A program made the translations under genes and the position numbers. The notes beneath the pieces are model-generated. The model was given only the letters and a program-made list of their open reading frames with translations. It had not been told where the DNA came from and made no database searches. Shown here in pieces: positions 18,029 through 31,393 of a DNA stretch of 64,000 bases. How positions within the stretch are numbered: the first letter of the stretch is position 1; every line of letters begins with the position of its first letter. Origin of the DNA: Pseudomonas sp. TMP9 (lineage in GTDB: Bacteria; Pseudomonadota; Gammaproteobacteria; Pseudomonadales; Pseudomonadaceae); NCBI RefSeq assembly GCF_037943105.1, contig NZ_CP149803.1:2708001-2772000 (forward strand), in the 5' to 3' direction.

Positions 18029-18298
18029 TTAAACGCCTCGCCAAAAGCGCTGCCAGCGGGCTTTAAAACCTTCAGCCGGGCGGTTATGGCTGCCATCGCA
18101 ATAAGGCAAACCCTGCGATTGACCGCAGCGGCAGAGCAACAGAAATTGCTCACGTTCAGGGCTTAGTGCCAGCGCGCCTGGGCACGCAGAAACACAATCG
18201 GGAAGCTGGGACGAACGTCCGCAGCGGCACAGCAACAAAGTGTCACCAGGTTTGACCTGGCGCACCTCAGGTAGAGCCGGCGCAGGCTTACTCAGCAT
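18029..18298 (-). CDS. Tandem CDGSH-type iron-sulfur protein with a divergent first site
   Basis: The 89-aa protein has two cluster motifs with identical spacing. The second, CRCGQSQGLPYCDGSH (C56, C58, C67, H71), is a complete CDGSH [2Fe-2S] site. The first, CRCGRSSQLPDCVSAC (C24, C26, C35, C39), keeps three cysteines but has Cys39 where the His ligand should be. CDGSH proteins are redox or cluster-transfer proteins. The gene follows purL by 18 bp on the same strand. The all-Cys first site is inferred from spacing only. Confidence 0.85.
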   Translation of the reverse strand: MLSKPAPALPEVRQVKPGDTLLLCRCGRSSQLPDCVSACPGALALSPEREQFLLLCRCGQSQGLPYCDGSHNRPAEGFKARWQRFWRGV

Positions 18299-18316
18299 AA
18301 GCCTGCACCATACGGA

Positions 18317-21300
18317 TCAATCCACCCACACACGAGCGTTGCGGAACATGCGCAGCCAGCCGGCATCTTCCTGCCAGTCATCTGGCTTCCAAGAGTTCTG
18401 CACCGCGCGGAATACCCGCTCCGGATGCGGCATCATGATGGTCACGCGGCCGTCGCGGCTGGTCAGGCCAGTAATCCCGCGCGGCGAACCATTAGGGTTG
18501 GCCGGGTAGGTTTCGGTGACTTTGCCATGGTTGTCGATAAAGCGCATGGCCACGCAGCCTGACAAATCAGCTTCAAGCAAGGCTTCTTCATTCTCAAACT
18601 CAGCATGACCTTCACCGTGGGCGATGGCGATTGGCATACGCGAACCAGCCATGCCCTGCAGGAAGATTGAGGCTGACTCCTGCACCTGGACCATGGCCAC
18701 ACGCGCTTCGAATTGCTCGGAGCGATTACGCACAAAGTGCGGCCAAAATTCGCTGCCAGGGATCAGCTCGTGCAGGTTGCTCATCATCTGACAGCCATTG
18801 CACACGCCGAGACTGAAGCTGTCTTTGCGCTCGAAAAACGCTTGGAAGTCATCACGGGCGCGACTGTTAAACAGGATTGACTTGGCCCAACCTTCGCCGG
18901 CCCCGAGCACGTCACCATAGGAGAAGCCGCCACAGGCAACCAGGCCCTTGAACTCATCCAAGCTAACGCGGCCGCTGAGAATATCGCTCATGTGCACGTC
19001 GATCGCGTTGAAACCGGCGCGGTCAAAGGCAGCGGCCATTTCCACCTGACCGTTGACACCCTGCTCACGCAGCACAGCGATCTGCGGCCGCACACCCTTA
19101 CGGATAAACGGCGCGCTGATGTCCTGATTGACGTCGAAACTAAGCTTGGCCGAAAGGCCGGGGTTGTCCTCATCGAGGAGGGTGTCGAATTCTTGCTCAG
19201 CGCACTGCACGTTATCGCGCAGGCGTTGGATCTGATAACTGGTTTGTGCCCACTGACGCTGCAGCAGGCGGCGCTGGCCGACAAAGACTGGCTGATCGTT
19301 GAAACTAATCGCCACGTCATCGCTGTTAATCGGCTGACCAATCACCGCCACGCAGTCGCCCAAGCCGGCGGCGCTGAACTGCGAGAGAACATCCGGCGTG
19401 GCGTCCCGGTGCACTTGAATGACCGCACCCAGCTCTTCGTTAAACAACACCGCGGCCATCTCAGCGCGATTGTCGGCCAAGGTATCCAAGTTCAGGTTAA
19501 GCCCGCAGTGGCCGGCAAAGGCCATTTCAAACGCGGTAACCAGCAAGCCACCGTCGGAACGGTCGTGATAGGCCAAGAGATGACCATCGGCGTTCAGGCC
19601 TTGGATCACCGCAAAGAAGGCCTTGAGGTCTTCGGCGTCATCAACATCCGGCGCTTGGCTGCCGAGCTTGCCGTAGACCTGAGCGAGAATCGAGGCGCCC
19701 ATACGGTTTTGCCCACGGCCCAGGTCAATCAGGATCAAGTCCGTTTCACCTTTGTCCATGCGCAATTGCGGGGTCAGGGTTTTGCGGATATCGCTGACCG
19801 GAGCGAAGCCGGTCACGATAAGCGACATGGGCGAGGTCACGCTCTTTTCAGCGCCCTCATCCTGCCAGCGGGTTTTCATCGACATCGAGTCTTTACCGAC
19901 CGGGATGGTGATACCCAAATGCGGACACAACTCCATGCCGACCGCTTTTACCGCGTCATAGAGCCGCGCGTCTTCACCCGGATGACCGGCAGCGGCCATC
20001 CAATTGGCGGACAGTTTGATATCGCTGAGCGCGTTAATCTGCGACGCCGCAATGTTGGTCAGGGTTTCGCCAATCGCCATACGGCCGGACGCTGCTGCAT
20101 CCAGCAACGCCAGGGGGGTGCGCTCGCCCATGGCCATGGCTTCACCGGTGTACACATCAAAGCTGGTGGCGGTCACGGCGCAATCGGCCACTGGCACCTG
20201 CCACGGCCCGACCATCTGGTCGCGCGCCACTAGGCCGGTGATGCTGCGATCGCCAATGGTGATCAAAAAGCTTTTGCTGGCCACGGCGGGATGATGCAGC
20301 ACGCGGGTCACAGATTCGTCGATGGCCAGGCTGCTGGCATCGAAATCATCGCCCAACTCAGCTTCGCGAACGGCCGAGCGGTGCATGCGCGGGGCCTTGC
20401 CCAGCAGCACGTTGAGCGGCATGTCGACGGCGTTGTTGCCAAAATGGCTGTCGGTCACGGTCAGGTGAGCCTCTTCGGTGGCCTCACCGACGACCGCAAA
20501 CGGGCAGCGCTCACGCTCACAAATGGCTTTGAAGCGCTCAAAATCAGCTGCATCCACCGCCATCACATAGCGCTCTTGGGATTCGTTGCTCCAGATTTCA
20601 TGGGGCGCCATTCCCGGCTCATCATTGGGCACATTACGTAACTCAAACCGCCCGCCGCGGCCGCCATCATTGACCAGCTCGGGGAAGGCGTTGGACAAAC
20701 CGCCGGCACCGACGTCATGGATGAAAGCAATCGGGTTGTGCTCACCGAGCTGCCAGCAGCGGTCAATGACCTCCTGACAGCGGCGCTCCATTTCCGGGTT
20801 TTCGCGCTGCACCGAGGCAAAATCCAAATCAGCAGAGCTGGTACCGGTGGCCATTGATGAGGCCGCACCGCCGCCCAGACCGATCAACATGGCTGGGCCG
20901 CCGAGCACAATCAGCTTGGCGCCGACGGTGATTTCAGCTTTCTGCACGTGTTCAGCGCGGATATTGCCCATGCCGCCCGCCAGCATGATCGGCTTGTGAT
21001 AACCGCGTACTTCTTCGCCGCGCGGGGTTTGGATCGTTTGCTCAAACGTGCGGAAATAACCGGTCAGGGCCGGACGACCAAATTCGTTATTGAACGCCGC
21101 GCCGCCCAGCGGGCCTTCAAGCATGATGTCCAGTGCCGTGACGATGCGCTCGGGCTTGCCGTAGGGCACTTCCCAAGGCTGTTCAAAGCCCGGAATCTGC
21201 AAGTTGGACACGGTAAAACCGGTCAGCCCTGCCTTTGGCTTAGCACCACGGCCCGTGGCGCCTTCGTCACGAATTTCACCGCCCGAGCCGGTGGCTGCAC

Positions 21301-22213
21301 CGGGGAACGGCGCAATGGCAGTTGGGTGGTTGTGGGTTTCAACCTTCATCAGAATATGCACCGGCTCCTGCACCGCACCGTATTGGCGGGTTTCAGGGTC
21401 CGGGAAAAAGCGCCCGGCGACGTTGCCGACGATCACCGAGGCGTTGTCTTTGTAGGCCGACAAGACGCCTTCGCTGTGCATTTGATAGGTATTTTTAATC
21501 ATACCGAACAGGGATTTTTCCTGGCTCTGGCCATCAATATCCCAGCTGGCATTGAAAATTTTGTGCCGACAATGCTCAGAGTTAGCTTGGGCGAACATCA
21601 TCAATTCGATGTCATGGGGGTTGCGCCCCAAGCCGTTGAAGCTGGTCACCAGGTAATCAATTTCGTCTTCAGCCAAGGCCAAGCCCAGCTCGACGTTGGC
21701 GCGTTCCAGCGCAGCGCGGCCGCCACCGAGAATATCCACGGCGGTCAGCGGTTTCGGTTGGGCATGGCTAAACAGTGCGCCAGCGTCTTGCAGGTTATCC
21801 AGCACCAGCTGGGTCATGCGGTCATGCAGCAAATCAGCCACCTGCTGCACTTGGGTGGCATTCAGCTCACCGCTGACGTAGTACGCCAAGCCGCGCTCAA
21901 TGCGCTGAATCTTCGCCAGGCCGCAGTTGCGGGCAATATCGCTGGCCTTACTCGACCAAGGCGAGATGGTGCCAAAACGCGGGATGCTCAGAAACAAACG
22001 ACCACTTGGCTCCTGCACCGGCACGCTTAGGCCGTATTTGAGCAAACGGGCCAAAACCTGCTCTTCCTCGGCATTAAGCACGCCAGTGACGTCGGCAAAA
22101 TGCGCGAACTCGGCGTACAGGCCGGTGACCGCAGGCACCTTGCTGGTCAGTTGCTCAAGCAGTTTGCCGTGACGGAAAGCAGAGAGAGCGGGCGCGCCGC
22201 GCAGGATCAACAT
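18317..22213 (-). CDS. purL: Phosphoribosylformylglycinamidine synthase (large single-chain form)
   Basis: The enzyme has 1298 residues, the standard gammaproteobacterial length, when started at ATG 22213 ([22 protein letters not shown]). The frame stays open 32 codons further but without homology. It catalyses step 4 of purine synthesis (FGAR + Gln + ATP to FGAM). Domains are PurS-like N-terminus, linker, two AIRS-like halves ([27 protein letters not shown]) and a C-terminal class I glutaminase with nucleophile in [11 protein letters not shown] and the HGEGHAEF histidine. It is divergent from mltF. Confidence 0.98.
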   Translation of the reverse strand: MLILRGAPALSAFRHGKLLEQLTSKVPAVTGLYAEFAHFADVTGVLNAEEEQVLARLLKYGLSVPVQEPSGRLFLSIPRFGTISPWSSKASDIARNCGLAKIQRIERGLAYYVSGELNATQVQQVADLLHDRMTQLVLDNLQDAGALFSHAQPKPLTAVDILGGGRAALERANVELGLALAEDEIDYLVTSFNGLGRNPHDIELMMFAQANSEHCRHKIFNASWDIDGQSQEKSLFGMIKNTYQMHSEGVLSAYKDNASVIVGNVAGRFFPDPETRQYGAVQEPVHILMKVETHNHPTAIAPFPGAATGSGGEIRDEGATGRGAKPKAGLTGFTVSNLQIPGFEQPWEVPYGKPERIVTALDIMLEGPLGGAAFNNEFGRPALTGYFRTFEQTIQTPRGEEVRGYHKPIMLAGGMGNIRAEHVQKAEITVGAKLIVLGGPAMLIGLGGGAASSMATGTSSADLDFASVQRENPEMERRCQEVIDRCWQLGEHNPIAFIHDVGAGGLSNAFPELVNDGGRGGRFELRNVPNDEPGMAPHEIWSNESQERYVMAVDAADFERFKAICERERCPFAVVGEATEEAHLTVTDSHFGNNAVDMPLNVLLGKAPRMHRSAVREAELGDDFDASSLAIDESVTRVLHHPAVASKSFLITIGDRSITGLVARDQMVGPWQVPVADCAVTATSFDVYTGEAMAMGERTPLALLDAAASGRMAIGETLTNIAASQINALSDIKLSANWMAAAGHPGEDARLYDAVKAVGMELCPHLGITIPVGKDSMSMKTRWQDEGAEKSVTSPMSLIVTGFAPVSDIRKTLTPQLRMDKGETDLILIDLGRGQNRMGASILAQVYGKLGSQAPDVDDAEDLKAFFAVIQGLNADGHLLAYHDRSDGGLLVTAFEMAFAGHCGLNLNLDTLADNRAEMAAVLFNEELGAVIQVHRDATPDVLSQFSAAGLGDCVAVIGQPINSDDVAISFNDQPVFVGQRRLLQRQWAQTSYQIQRLRDNVQCAEQEFDTLLDEDNPGLSAKLSFDVNQDISAPFIRKGVRPQIAVLREQGVNGQVEMAAAFDRAGFNAIDVHMSDILSGRVSLDEFKGLVACGGFSYGDVLGAGEGWAKSILFNSRARDDFQAFFERKDSFSLGVCNGCQMMSNLHELIPGSEFWPHFVRNRSEQFEARVAMVQVQESASIFLQGMAGSRMPIAIAHGEGHAEFENEEALLEADLSGCVAMRFIDNHGKVTETYPANPNGSPRGITGLTSRDGRVTIMMPHPERVFRAVQNSWKPDDWQEDAGWLRMFRNARVWVD

Positions 22214-22261
22214 GGAGAACAGCCTCTGAGAAGGGGTGTACTTTGAGGGCGGGCATTCTAG

Positions 22262-24318
<2,057 letters not shown>

Positions 24319-24320
24319 GT

Positions 24321-25691
24321 TTAAGCCACCTCGATTGAGGCCATCAGACCGGTTTCCATATGGTCAATCACATGGCAATGAAACATCCACACACCGGGGT
24401 TATCCGCGACCAGCGCAACACGCGCGCGCTCATTCTTGCCCAGCAAGTAAGTGTCGGTGAAATACGGGATGATCGACTTACGGTTGGAGGCCAGCACCTT
24501 AAAGGTCATGCCGTGCAGGTGGATCGGGTGTTGGTATTGGCTGAGATTGCGCAGCTCGAAGATATAACTCTTGCCCAATTGCAGGCGGGCAATTGGCCGG
24601 TCGGCACAGGTCTTGTCATTGATGTCCCAGGCTTGACCGTTGATCTGCCAAAAGCTGTGCGCGGCGCCCTGAGCCAGGCCCACCGATACTGCGCCGGCCC
24701 ACTCGAAGTTAAAGCGCAACGTCTCGGCAGCAGCCAAATCAGGCTCGGCAATCGGATTAGCGGGTAAGGCTGGCGGCCATTCACCCGCACCTTCGGCACT
24801 GGGCTGCGCGCGCAGAGTGGCTAACCGCAGAGGCCCATTGCGCAGCGACAACTGCGTACCCGCCGCGGGCACTTGCAGCCCTAGGTCGATGCGCATGCCG
24901 GGCCCCAGCCAATACTCTTTACCTAATGGCCGTGGCGTGACCGGATTGCCATCCACCGCATAAATCCGCGCCTGCGCGCCAGGCAGGTTGAGCCGATACG
25001 TCAGGGTGTTATCCAGATTGAGTAGACGCAGGCGTACCACCTGCCCGGCCGGCAGATCCAAAGTGGGCGCATGCACACCATTGACCGTGCTCAAGCGCCC
25101 CGGCGTACCGCCCCGCGCCGCTTCGCGCGGCACACTGAATGCAGTAAACGCGCCCTGCTCGTCGATATGCCAGCTCTTCAAGTTGAGCGTCTGCTCATGG
25201 CGAAAGCCGCTGGGCTCGCGCTCATCCACAATCAACGCGCCAACCAAACCACGCCCGAGTTGCTCGCCGCTGGCAACGTGCGGGTGATACCAGAAGCTGC
25301 CAGCATCAGGGGTGATGAAGGTGTAATCGAAGTATTCCCCCGGCAACACCGGCGCTTGCGACACATAAGGCACACCGTCCATCGCCAGCGGCAGACGGAT
25401 GCCATGCCAGTGAATCGTGGTCGGCACATCCAGCTTGTTAATAAAGCGCACACGCAAACGCTCGCCCTGGCGGCAGCGCAGCTCCACACCCGGCGCCTGC
25501 CCGCCGTAAGCCCACGCCGGGGTGATATGCCCCGGCACCAACTCGATATCCAGCGGCGCGGCAATCAGTTCATAGTCGTGAGTCGCGACATTTTCCGGAC
25601 GGCCCAACCAATAGCGCACGCCACCCGTGCCAAGACCGACGACGCCAACAGCAGCCAGACCGACCAGCATTTGCCTGCGGGTAAAAGACAT
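24321..25691 (-). CDS. Tat-exported multicopper oxidase
   Basis: The 456-aa protein starts with a twin-arginine signal (FTRRQMLVGLAAVGVVGLG). It has three cupredoxin domains and all four copper-ligand blocks: H94-W-H96 (TTIHWHGIRL), H136-P-H138 (FWYHPHVASG), the HPIHLHGM block near 400, and H438-C439-H440...H444 (HCHVIDHMETGLM). The position ten residues after Cys439, where the axial type 1 ligand sits, is Leu449. It could be a cuprous/metal oxidase or laccase-like enzyme. It lacks an obvious Met-rich CueO insert, so a copper-resistance role is not certain. It lies immediately upstream of tadA. Confidence 0.9.
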   Translation of the reverse strand: MSFTRRQMLVGLAAVGVVGLGTGGVRYWLGRPENVATHDYELIAAPLDIELVPGHITPAWAYGGQAPGVELRCRQGERLRVRFINKLDVPTTIHWHGIRLPLAMDGVPYVSQAPVLPGEYFDYTFITPDAGSFWYHPHVASGEQLGRGLVGALIVDEREPSGFRHEQTLNLKSWHIDEQGAFTAFSVPREAARGGTPGRLSTVNGVHAPTLDLPAGQVVRLRLLNLDNTLTYRLNLPGAQARIYAVDGNPVTPRPLGKEYWLGPGMRIDLGLQVPAAGTQLSLRNGPLRLATLRAQPSAEGAGEWPPALPANPIAEPDLAAAETLRFNFEWAGAVSVGLAQGAAHSFWQINGQAWDINDKTCADRPIARLQLGKSYIFELRNLSQYQHPIHLHGMTFKVLASNRKSIIPYFTDTYLLGKNERARVALVADNPGVWMFHCHVIDHMETGLMASIEVA

Positions 25692-25705
25692 AAGGTTTCC
25701 TGTGG

Positions 25706-25722
25706 CCCGGATGCAATCCGGG
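25706..25722. repeat. Short perfect hairpin upstream of the multicopper oxidase gene
   Basis: The arms cccggat and atccggg (7 bp) enclose a gca loop, 15 bases before the oxidase start codon. The position in the 5' untranslated region could affect translation. The motif also resembles short palindromes common between pseudomonad genes. Confidence 0.4.
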
Positions 25723-25824
25723 AAGACAGCAGCCCGAAGGTTATCGGGCCATCAATTGAAACATCTTCTCATTTAAGACGCAGGGCTGACGACCCTAAAG
25801 CAAACAGAATGCACCTTACAAAAA

Positions 25825-25854
25825 CCACAAAGGCAGCTCGCGCTGCCTTTGTGG
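25825..25854 (-). terminator. Terminator of guaBA
   Basis: A 13-bp perfect stem (25825-25837 with 25842-25854) closed by a TCGC loop is followed on the minus strand by a run of T. It starts 18 bases past the guaA stop. Confidence 0.9.
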
Positions 25855-25872
25855 CGTTTCAACTCAGAGGGA

Positions 25873-27453
25873 TCACTCCCACTCAATGGTCGCGGGTGGC
25901 TTGCTCGACACGTCGTAGGTGACGCGAGAGATGCCTTCGATCTCATTGATGATGCGCCCGCTGACGGTTTCCAGCAGCTCGTAAGGCAGGTGCGCCCAAC
26001 GTGCGGTCATAAAGTCGACGGTTTCCACGGCGCGCAAGGCAACTACCCACGCGTAACGACGGCCATCGCCCACTACACCGACCGATTTCACCGGTTGGAA
26101 CACCACGAAGGCCTGGCTGACCTTGTGATACCAGTCAGCTTTGCGCAGCTCTTCGATAAAGATATGGTCGGCACGACGCAGCAGGTCGGCGTATTCCTTC
26201 TTCACTTCACCAAGGATGCGCACACCCAGGCCTGGGCCCGGGAATGGGTGACGGTAAACCATGTCGTAGGGCAGACCGAGCTCCAGACCCAGACGACGTA
26301 CTTCGTCCTTAAACAGTTCGCGCAACGGCTCGACCAGTTTCAGGTTCATTTCTTCCGGCAGGCCACCGACGTTGTGGTGCGACTTGATCACGTGAGCCTT
26401 GCCGCTTTTCGCGCCAGCCGACTCGATCACATCCGGGTAGATGGTGCCTTGGGCGAGGAACTTGATGTTGTCCAGCTTGTTCGACTCGGCATCAAACACG
26501 TCGATAAAGGTGCGACCGATGATTTTGCGCTTCTTCTCCGGATCGGACTCGCCGGCCAAGTTGTCGAGGAACTGCTCTGCAGCATTGGCGCGAATCACTT
26601 TGACGCCCATGTTTTCGGCGAACATGGCCATCACCTGCTCGCCTTCGTGGAGACGCAGCAGGCCATTATCGACAAATACGCAGGTCAGCTGGTCGCCAAT
26701 CGCTTTGTGCAGCAATGCCGCCACCACCGAGGAATCGACACCGCCGGACAAACCGAGCAGCACGTTGGCACTGCCGACTTGGGCACGCACGTTGGCAATG
26801 GCATCTTCGGCAATCTTGGACGGCGTCCACAGCGCTTCGCACTGGCAGATGTCGAGGATAAAACGCGACAGAATGCGCCCGCCCTGCTTGGTGTGGGTCA
26901 CTTCTGGGTGGAACTGCACGCCGTAGTAGCCGCGCGCATCGTTGAACATGCCGGCAATCGGGCAGCTCGGGGTGCTGGCTAGGATGTGGAAATCCTGCGG
27001 CAGCTTGGTGACCTTGTCGCCGTGGCTCATCCACACATCGAGGCTGAATAGTCCGTCAACGTCAATGTGGTCTTCAATGCCCTCGAGTAGGTGGCTTTTG
27101 CCGACCACATCAACGCGGGCGTAGCCGAACTCACGCAACTCTGAGCCTTCAACTTTGCCGCCCAACTGCTCGGCCATGGTTTGCATGCCATAGCAGATAC
27201 CAAAAACCGGCACGCCAAGGTCAAACACCGCTTGTGGCGCGCGCGGGCTGTCGGCTTCATGCACCGACTCCGGGCCACCGGCGAGGATGATGCCGCGCGG
27301 GGCGAAAGCACGGATGTCCTCGTCACTCGTGTCGAACGGATGCAGCTCGCAGTACACGCCAATCTCGCGCACGCGACGCGCAATCAGCTGGGTGTACTGG
27401 GAGCCGAAATCCAGAATCAGGATGCGGTGCGCGTGGATGTCTTGATGAGCCAT
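25873..27453 (-). CDS. guaA: GMP synthase (glutamine-hydrolysing)
   Basis: This 526-aa enzyme aminates XMP to GMP. It has a class I glutaminase domain (nucleophile C87 in [10 protein letters not shown], His/Glu in HPEVTHT), an ATP-pyrophosphatase domain with P loop [14 protein letters not shown], and the C-terminal dimerisation domain ending [10 protein letters not shown]. It lies downstream of guaB, the preceding enzyme of the pathway. Confidence 0.98.
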   Translation of the reverse strand: MAHQDIHAHRILILDFGSQYTQLIARRVREIGVYCELHPFDTSDEDIRAFAPRGIILAGGPESVHEADSPRAPQAVFDLGVPVFGICYGMQTMAEQLGGKVEGSELREFGYARVDVVGKSHLLEGIEDHIDVDGLFSLDVWMSHGDKVTKLPQDFHILASTPSCPIAGMFNDARGYYGVQFHPEVTHTKQGGRILSRFILDICQCEALWTPSKIAEDAIANVRAQVGSANVLLGLSGGVDSSVVAALLHKAIGDQLTCVFVDNGLLRLHEGEQVMAMFAENMGVKVIRANAAEQFLDNLAGESDPEKKRKIIGRTFIDVFDAESNKLDNIKFLAQGTIYPDVIESAGAKSGKAHVIKSHHNVGGLPEEMNLKLVEPLRELFKDEVRRLGLELGLPYDMVYRHPFPGPGLGVRILGEVKKEYADLLRRADHIFIEELRKADWYHKVSQAFVVFQPVKSVGVVGDGRRYAWVVALRAVETVDFMTARWAHLPYELLETVSGRIINEIEGISRVTYDVSSKPPATIEWE

Positions 27454-27561
27454 GGCCGTCTCTCGTAGCAGAATTCACAAATGACAAGGGGCTGTACTGC
27501 AAAACAACAGCAACAGCCCCGTGCTTTAAATCTTCAACTCGCTGCGCTGCAAATTCGCGAC

Positions 27562-27600
27562 CCGCTGGGTGGGTAGAGCAACGCTCCATCCACCCAGCGG
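27562..27600 (-). repeat. Long hairpin just downstream of guaB
   Basis: Arms of 11 bp (ccgctgggtgg at 27562-27572 and its complement at 27590-27600) enclose a loop that can itself pair (gagc/gctc). It starts 7 bases after the guaB stop on the minus strand. No T run follows, so partial termination, mRNA stabilisation or a dispersed palindromic repeat are all possible. A second hairpin with 8-bp arms (27488-27495/27513-27520) lies between it and guaA. Confidence 0.55.
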
Positions 27601-27606
27601 ATGCAC

Positions 27607-29193
<1,587 letters not shown>

Positions 29194-29745
29194 CTAAACG
29201 TCGACCCGCACCAAAGAGACCGGATAGCCCAAACGCGCAGCAAACTCATCGACAAAGCTCGGTTTAAAGCCGGCATCGGCCCAGTTATTAAAGATAAAAC
29301 CCAGGTTAGAGAAGCCGCAGGGCTGCAGAAACAAAAACCCGTTGATGTCATCTTCATGACCACAACGCGGGCAGGTAAAGTTATCCGTATGCCCCGGCAT
29401 CCAGTCTTCCAAGCTGTCGAACAGCGCCTCGCCCACTTCCTTGCGGCACCTTGCGCAACCCGCCTCTTCCAGAAAGCCGATGGTCGGCGTGTAAATGCAG
29501 CGCTTATAGATGATCTCCAGGCCATGTATCGCCTGACCGAACGGCAACAACTCAGGCCGCTCGACTACCCGCCGCGCGCCCTCGGCAATACCGTAGCCCA
29601 TTTGCTTACAAGTACGCCCGCAGGTGGTTAGCTGCTCTTCGATGATGGCCTGCTTAACCAGCCAACGCACAATTAACCGCGCCCGCGCCTCATGACCGGG
29701 AAAGCTGGAAATCTGCGGCACGATGATGGCTTGCTGCTCGCTCAT
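29194..29745 (-). CDS. Conserved multi-cysteine protein of unknown function
   Basis: I do not recognise a characterised family for this 183-aa protein. It has eight cysteines (C42, C46, C83, C97, C100, C125, C128, C143). The CARC and CPRC pairs (97/100 and 125/128) are spaced like a four-cysteine zinc ribbon. The N-terminal part is helical (HEARARLIVRWLVKQAIIEEQLTTCGRTCKQMGYGIAEGARRVVE). The C-terminal part is rich in aromatic residues and ends in a hydrophobic strand. There is no signal peptide, so it is probably cytoplasmic. I recall similar proteins near guaB in other pseudomonads, sometimes mislabelled as transporter ATPases. It is divergent from xseA. Confidence 0.7.
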   Translation of the reverse strand: MSEQQAIIVPQISSFPGHEARARLIVRWLVKQAIIEEQLTTCGRTCKQMGYGIAEGARRVVERPELLPFGQAIHGLEIIYKRCIYTPTIGFLEEAGCARCRKEVGEALFDSLEDWMPGHTDNFTCPRCGHEDDINGFLFLQPCGFSNLGFIFNNWADAGFKPSFVDEFAARLGYPVSLVRVDV

Positions 29746-29860
29746 AAAGGGCTCGTTTAACGCTTAAGAATGCTAAGGATGAGCAGCTTAATCGGCTGAC
29801 TGTAACGGTCAAGGTCAATCCGCTATGGTCAGTCTGAGTAAAGCCTTTATCATGCCGGCC

Positions 29861-31240
29861 ATGATCAAAGACCCCTTCCAACGCCTAAACCTCGACCGCG
29901 AGGTGCTCAGCGTCAGTCAGTTGAACAACCGCGCACGCCTGCTCCTGGAAGATGTTTTCGGCGGCATCTGGGTTGAAGGCGAGATCTCCAACCTGGCCAA
30001 GCCGGCGTCTGGGCACATTTATTTCACCCTAAAAGACAGCCAGGCACAGGTGCGCTGCGCGTTGTTCCGGCAGAACGCAGCCAAGGCCCGCCAGGCGCTG
30101 CGTGACGGTCTGGCGGTGAAGGTACGCGGTAAGGTCTCGCTGTTTGAAGGCCGCGGCGATTACCAGTTGATTCTCGATGCGGTGGAGCCCGCCGGCGATG
30201 GCGCGCTGCGCCTGGCGTTCGAGGCGCTGAAGGAAAAGCTCAGCGCTGAAGGCTTGTTCGCAGCCGAGAGCAAAATCGCCCTGCCAGCCCACCCGAAACG
30301 CATTGGCATTATCAGCTCGCCGACCGGCGCGGTGATCCGCGACATCATCAGCGTCTTTCGCCGCCGTGCGCCGCAGGTGGAACTGACCCTGATCCCCACC
30401 GCCGTGCAAGGCCGTGACGCCACCGCGCAGATTGTTCGCGCACTGGGCATCGCCGATGCCAAGGGCTTTGATGCGCTGATCCTGGCCCGTGGCGGTGGCT
30501 CGCTGGAAGACCTCTGGTGCTTTAATGAAGAGCCGGTGGCCCGTGCCATTGCTGCGTGCATTACGCCCATCGTCAGCGCCGTGGGCCATGAAACCGATGT
30601 TTCCATCGCCGATTTCGTCGCCGACGTACGCGCGCCAACGCCCTCAGCGGCCGCCGAGTTACTGGCCCCCGACAGCAGTGAGCTGGTGCAACGCCTTTAC
30701 ACCCTCAAGCGCCGCTTGAACCTGCGCATGCAACACCGCTTGGAGCGCGAACGCATGCGTCTGGAGGGCTTGCAACGGCGCTTGCGCCATCCGGGTGAAC
30801 GCTTACGCCAGCATGCTCAACGCATTGATGATTTGGAGATGCGTCTGAGTCGTGCCTTCGAGCGGCAACTGAATAATCGCCGCGAGTGCTTAGCCCGCCT
30901 GCAAACTCGACTGTTGAGCCTGCACCCAGAGCGTAACCTCAAGCTGCTTGATCAACGCCTAAACGCGCTGAGCGAACGCCTGCAACGCAGCATGCGCGAA
31001 GGCCTCAAGGCGCGTCACTTGCGCCTGCACAGCCAGGTGCAAACGCTGCATGCCATCAGCCCGCTGGCGACCTTAAGCCGCGGTTACAGCATCCTGCTGG
31101 ATGAGCGCGGCCGCGCCATTCGTAACGCGGCCGACACCCGCCCCGGCCAACGCCTGCAGGCTAAATTAGGCGCTGGCGAGTTGGTGGTGCGGGTGGAAGA
31201 TAACCACCTCGCGCCGGTCACCTTGTCACTCCTCGACTAG
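29861..31240 (+). CDS. xseA: Exodeoxyribonuclease VII large subunit
   Basis: The 459-aa large subunit of ExoVII degrades single-stranded DNA from both ends together with XseB. The start at 29861 (MIKDPFQRLNLDREVLSVSQLN) fits pseudomonad homologues, although no strong ribosome site precedes it; an ATG 12 codons upstream is the alternative. It has an N-terminal OB fold (GGIWVEGEISNLAKPASGHIYFTLKD), a catalytic core (RIGIISSPTGAVIRDI, ARGGGSLEDLWCFNEE, GHETDVSIADFVADVRAPTPSAAAEL) and a long coiled coil. Its last 15 bp overlap the convergent rubredoxin gene. Confidence 0.95.
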   Translation: MIKDPFQRLNLDREVLSVSQLNNRARLLLEDVFGGIWVEGEISNLAKPASGHIYFTLKDSQAQVRCALFRQNAAKARQALRDGLAVKVRGKVSLFEGRGDYQLILDAVEPAGDGALRLAFEALKEKLSAEGLFAAESKIALPAHPKRIGIISSPTGAVIRDIISVFRRRAPQVELTLIPTAVQGRDATAQIVRALGIADAKGFDALILARGGGSLEDLWCFNEEPVARAIAACITPIVSAVGHETDVSIADFVADVRAPTPSAAAELLAPDSSELVQRLYTLKRRLNLRMQHRLERERMRLEGLQRRLRHPGERLRQHAQRIDDLEMRLSRAFERQLNNRRECLARLQTRLLSLHPERNLKLLDQRLNALSERLQRSMREGLKARHLRLHSQVQTLHAISPLATLSRGYSILLDERGRAIRNAADTRPGQRLQAKLGAGELVVRVEDNHLAPVTLSLLD

Positions 31241-31393
31241 CTCAAAGTCTTCTTTGCCGCGCACCGCACAGTCGGGGCAGAAAAAGTCTTCGGGCAAGTC
31301 AGCAAAAGTGGTGCCGGAGGCAAAGCCCTCGTGGGGTTCGCCGAGCGCTTCGTCGTAGTGGTAACCACAACCGGGGCACAGGTACTTGGCCAT
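31226..31393 (-). CDS. rubA: Rubredoxin (AlkG-type)
   Basis: This 55-aa gene is too short for most gene callers' default cut-offs but is clear. The protein begins MAKYLCPGCGYHYDEALGE and carries a second pair in FFCPDCAVRGKEDFE. The two CxxC(G) knuckles, the YxYdExxG segment and the length are those of rubredoxins that bind one Fe. It delivers electrons from a reductase to AlkB. Its ATG directly follows the alkB stop (TAA-ATG), so the two are cotranslated. The CPxCG knuckle suggests the electron-transferring AlkG2-type. Its 3' end overlaps xseA by 15 bp. Confidence 0.95.
   Translation of the reverse strand: MAKYLCPGCGYHYDEALGEPHEGFASGTTFADLPEDFFCPDCAVRGKEDFELVEE

Noticed and set aside
18992..20233. 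A 413-codon open frame on the plus strand opposite purL, and similar long frames opposite guaA, guaB and thrC
   Set aside because: They are antisense to strongly conserved enzymes, rich in His/Gln/Arg/Val as expected of a complement frame, lack ribosome sites and resemble no family.
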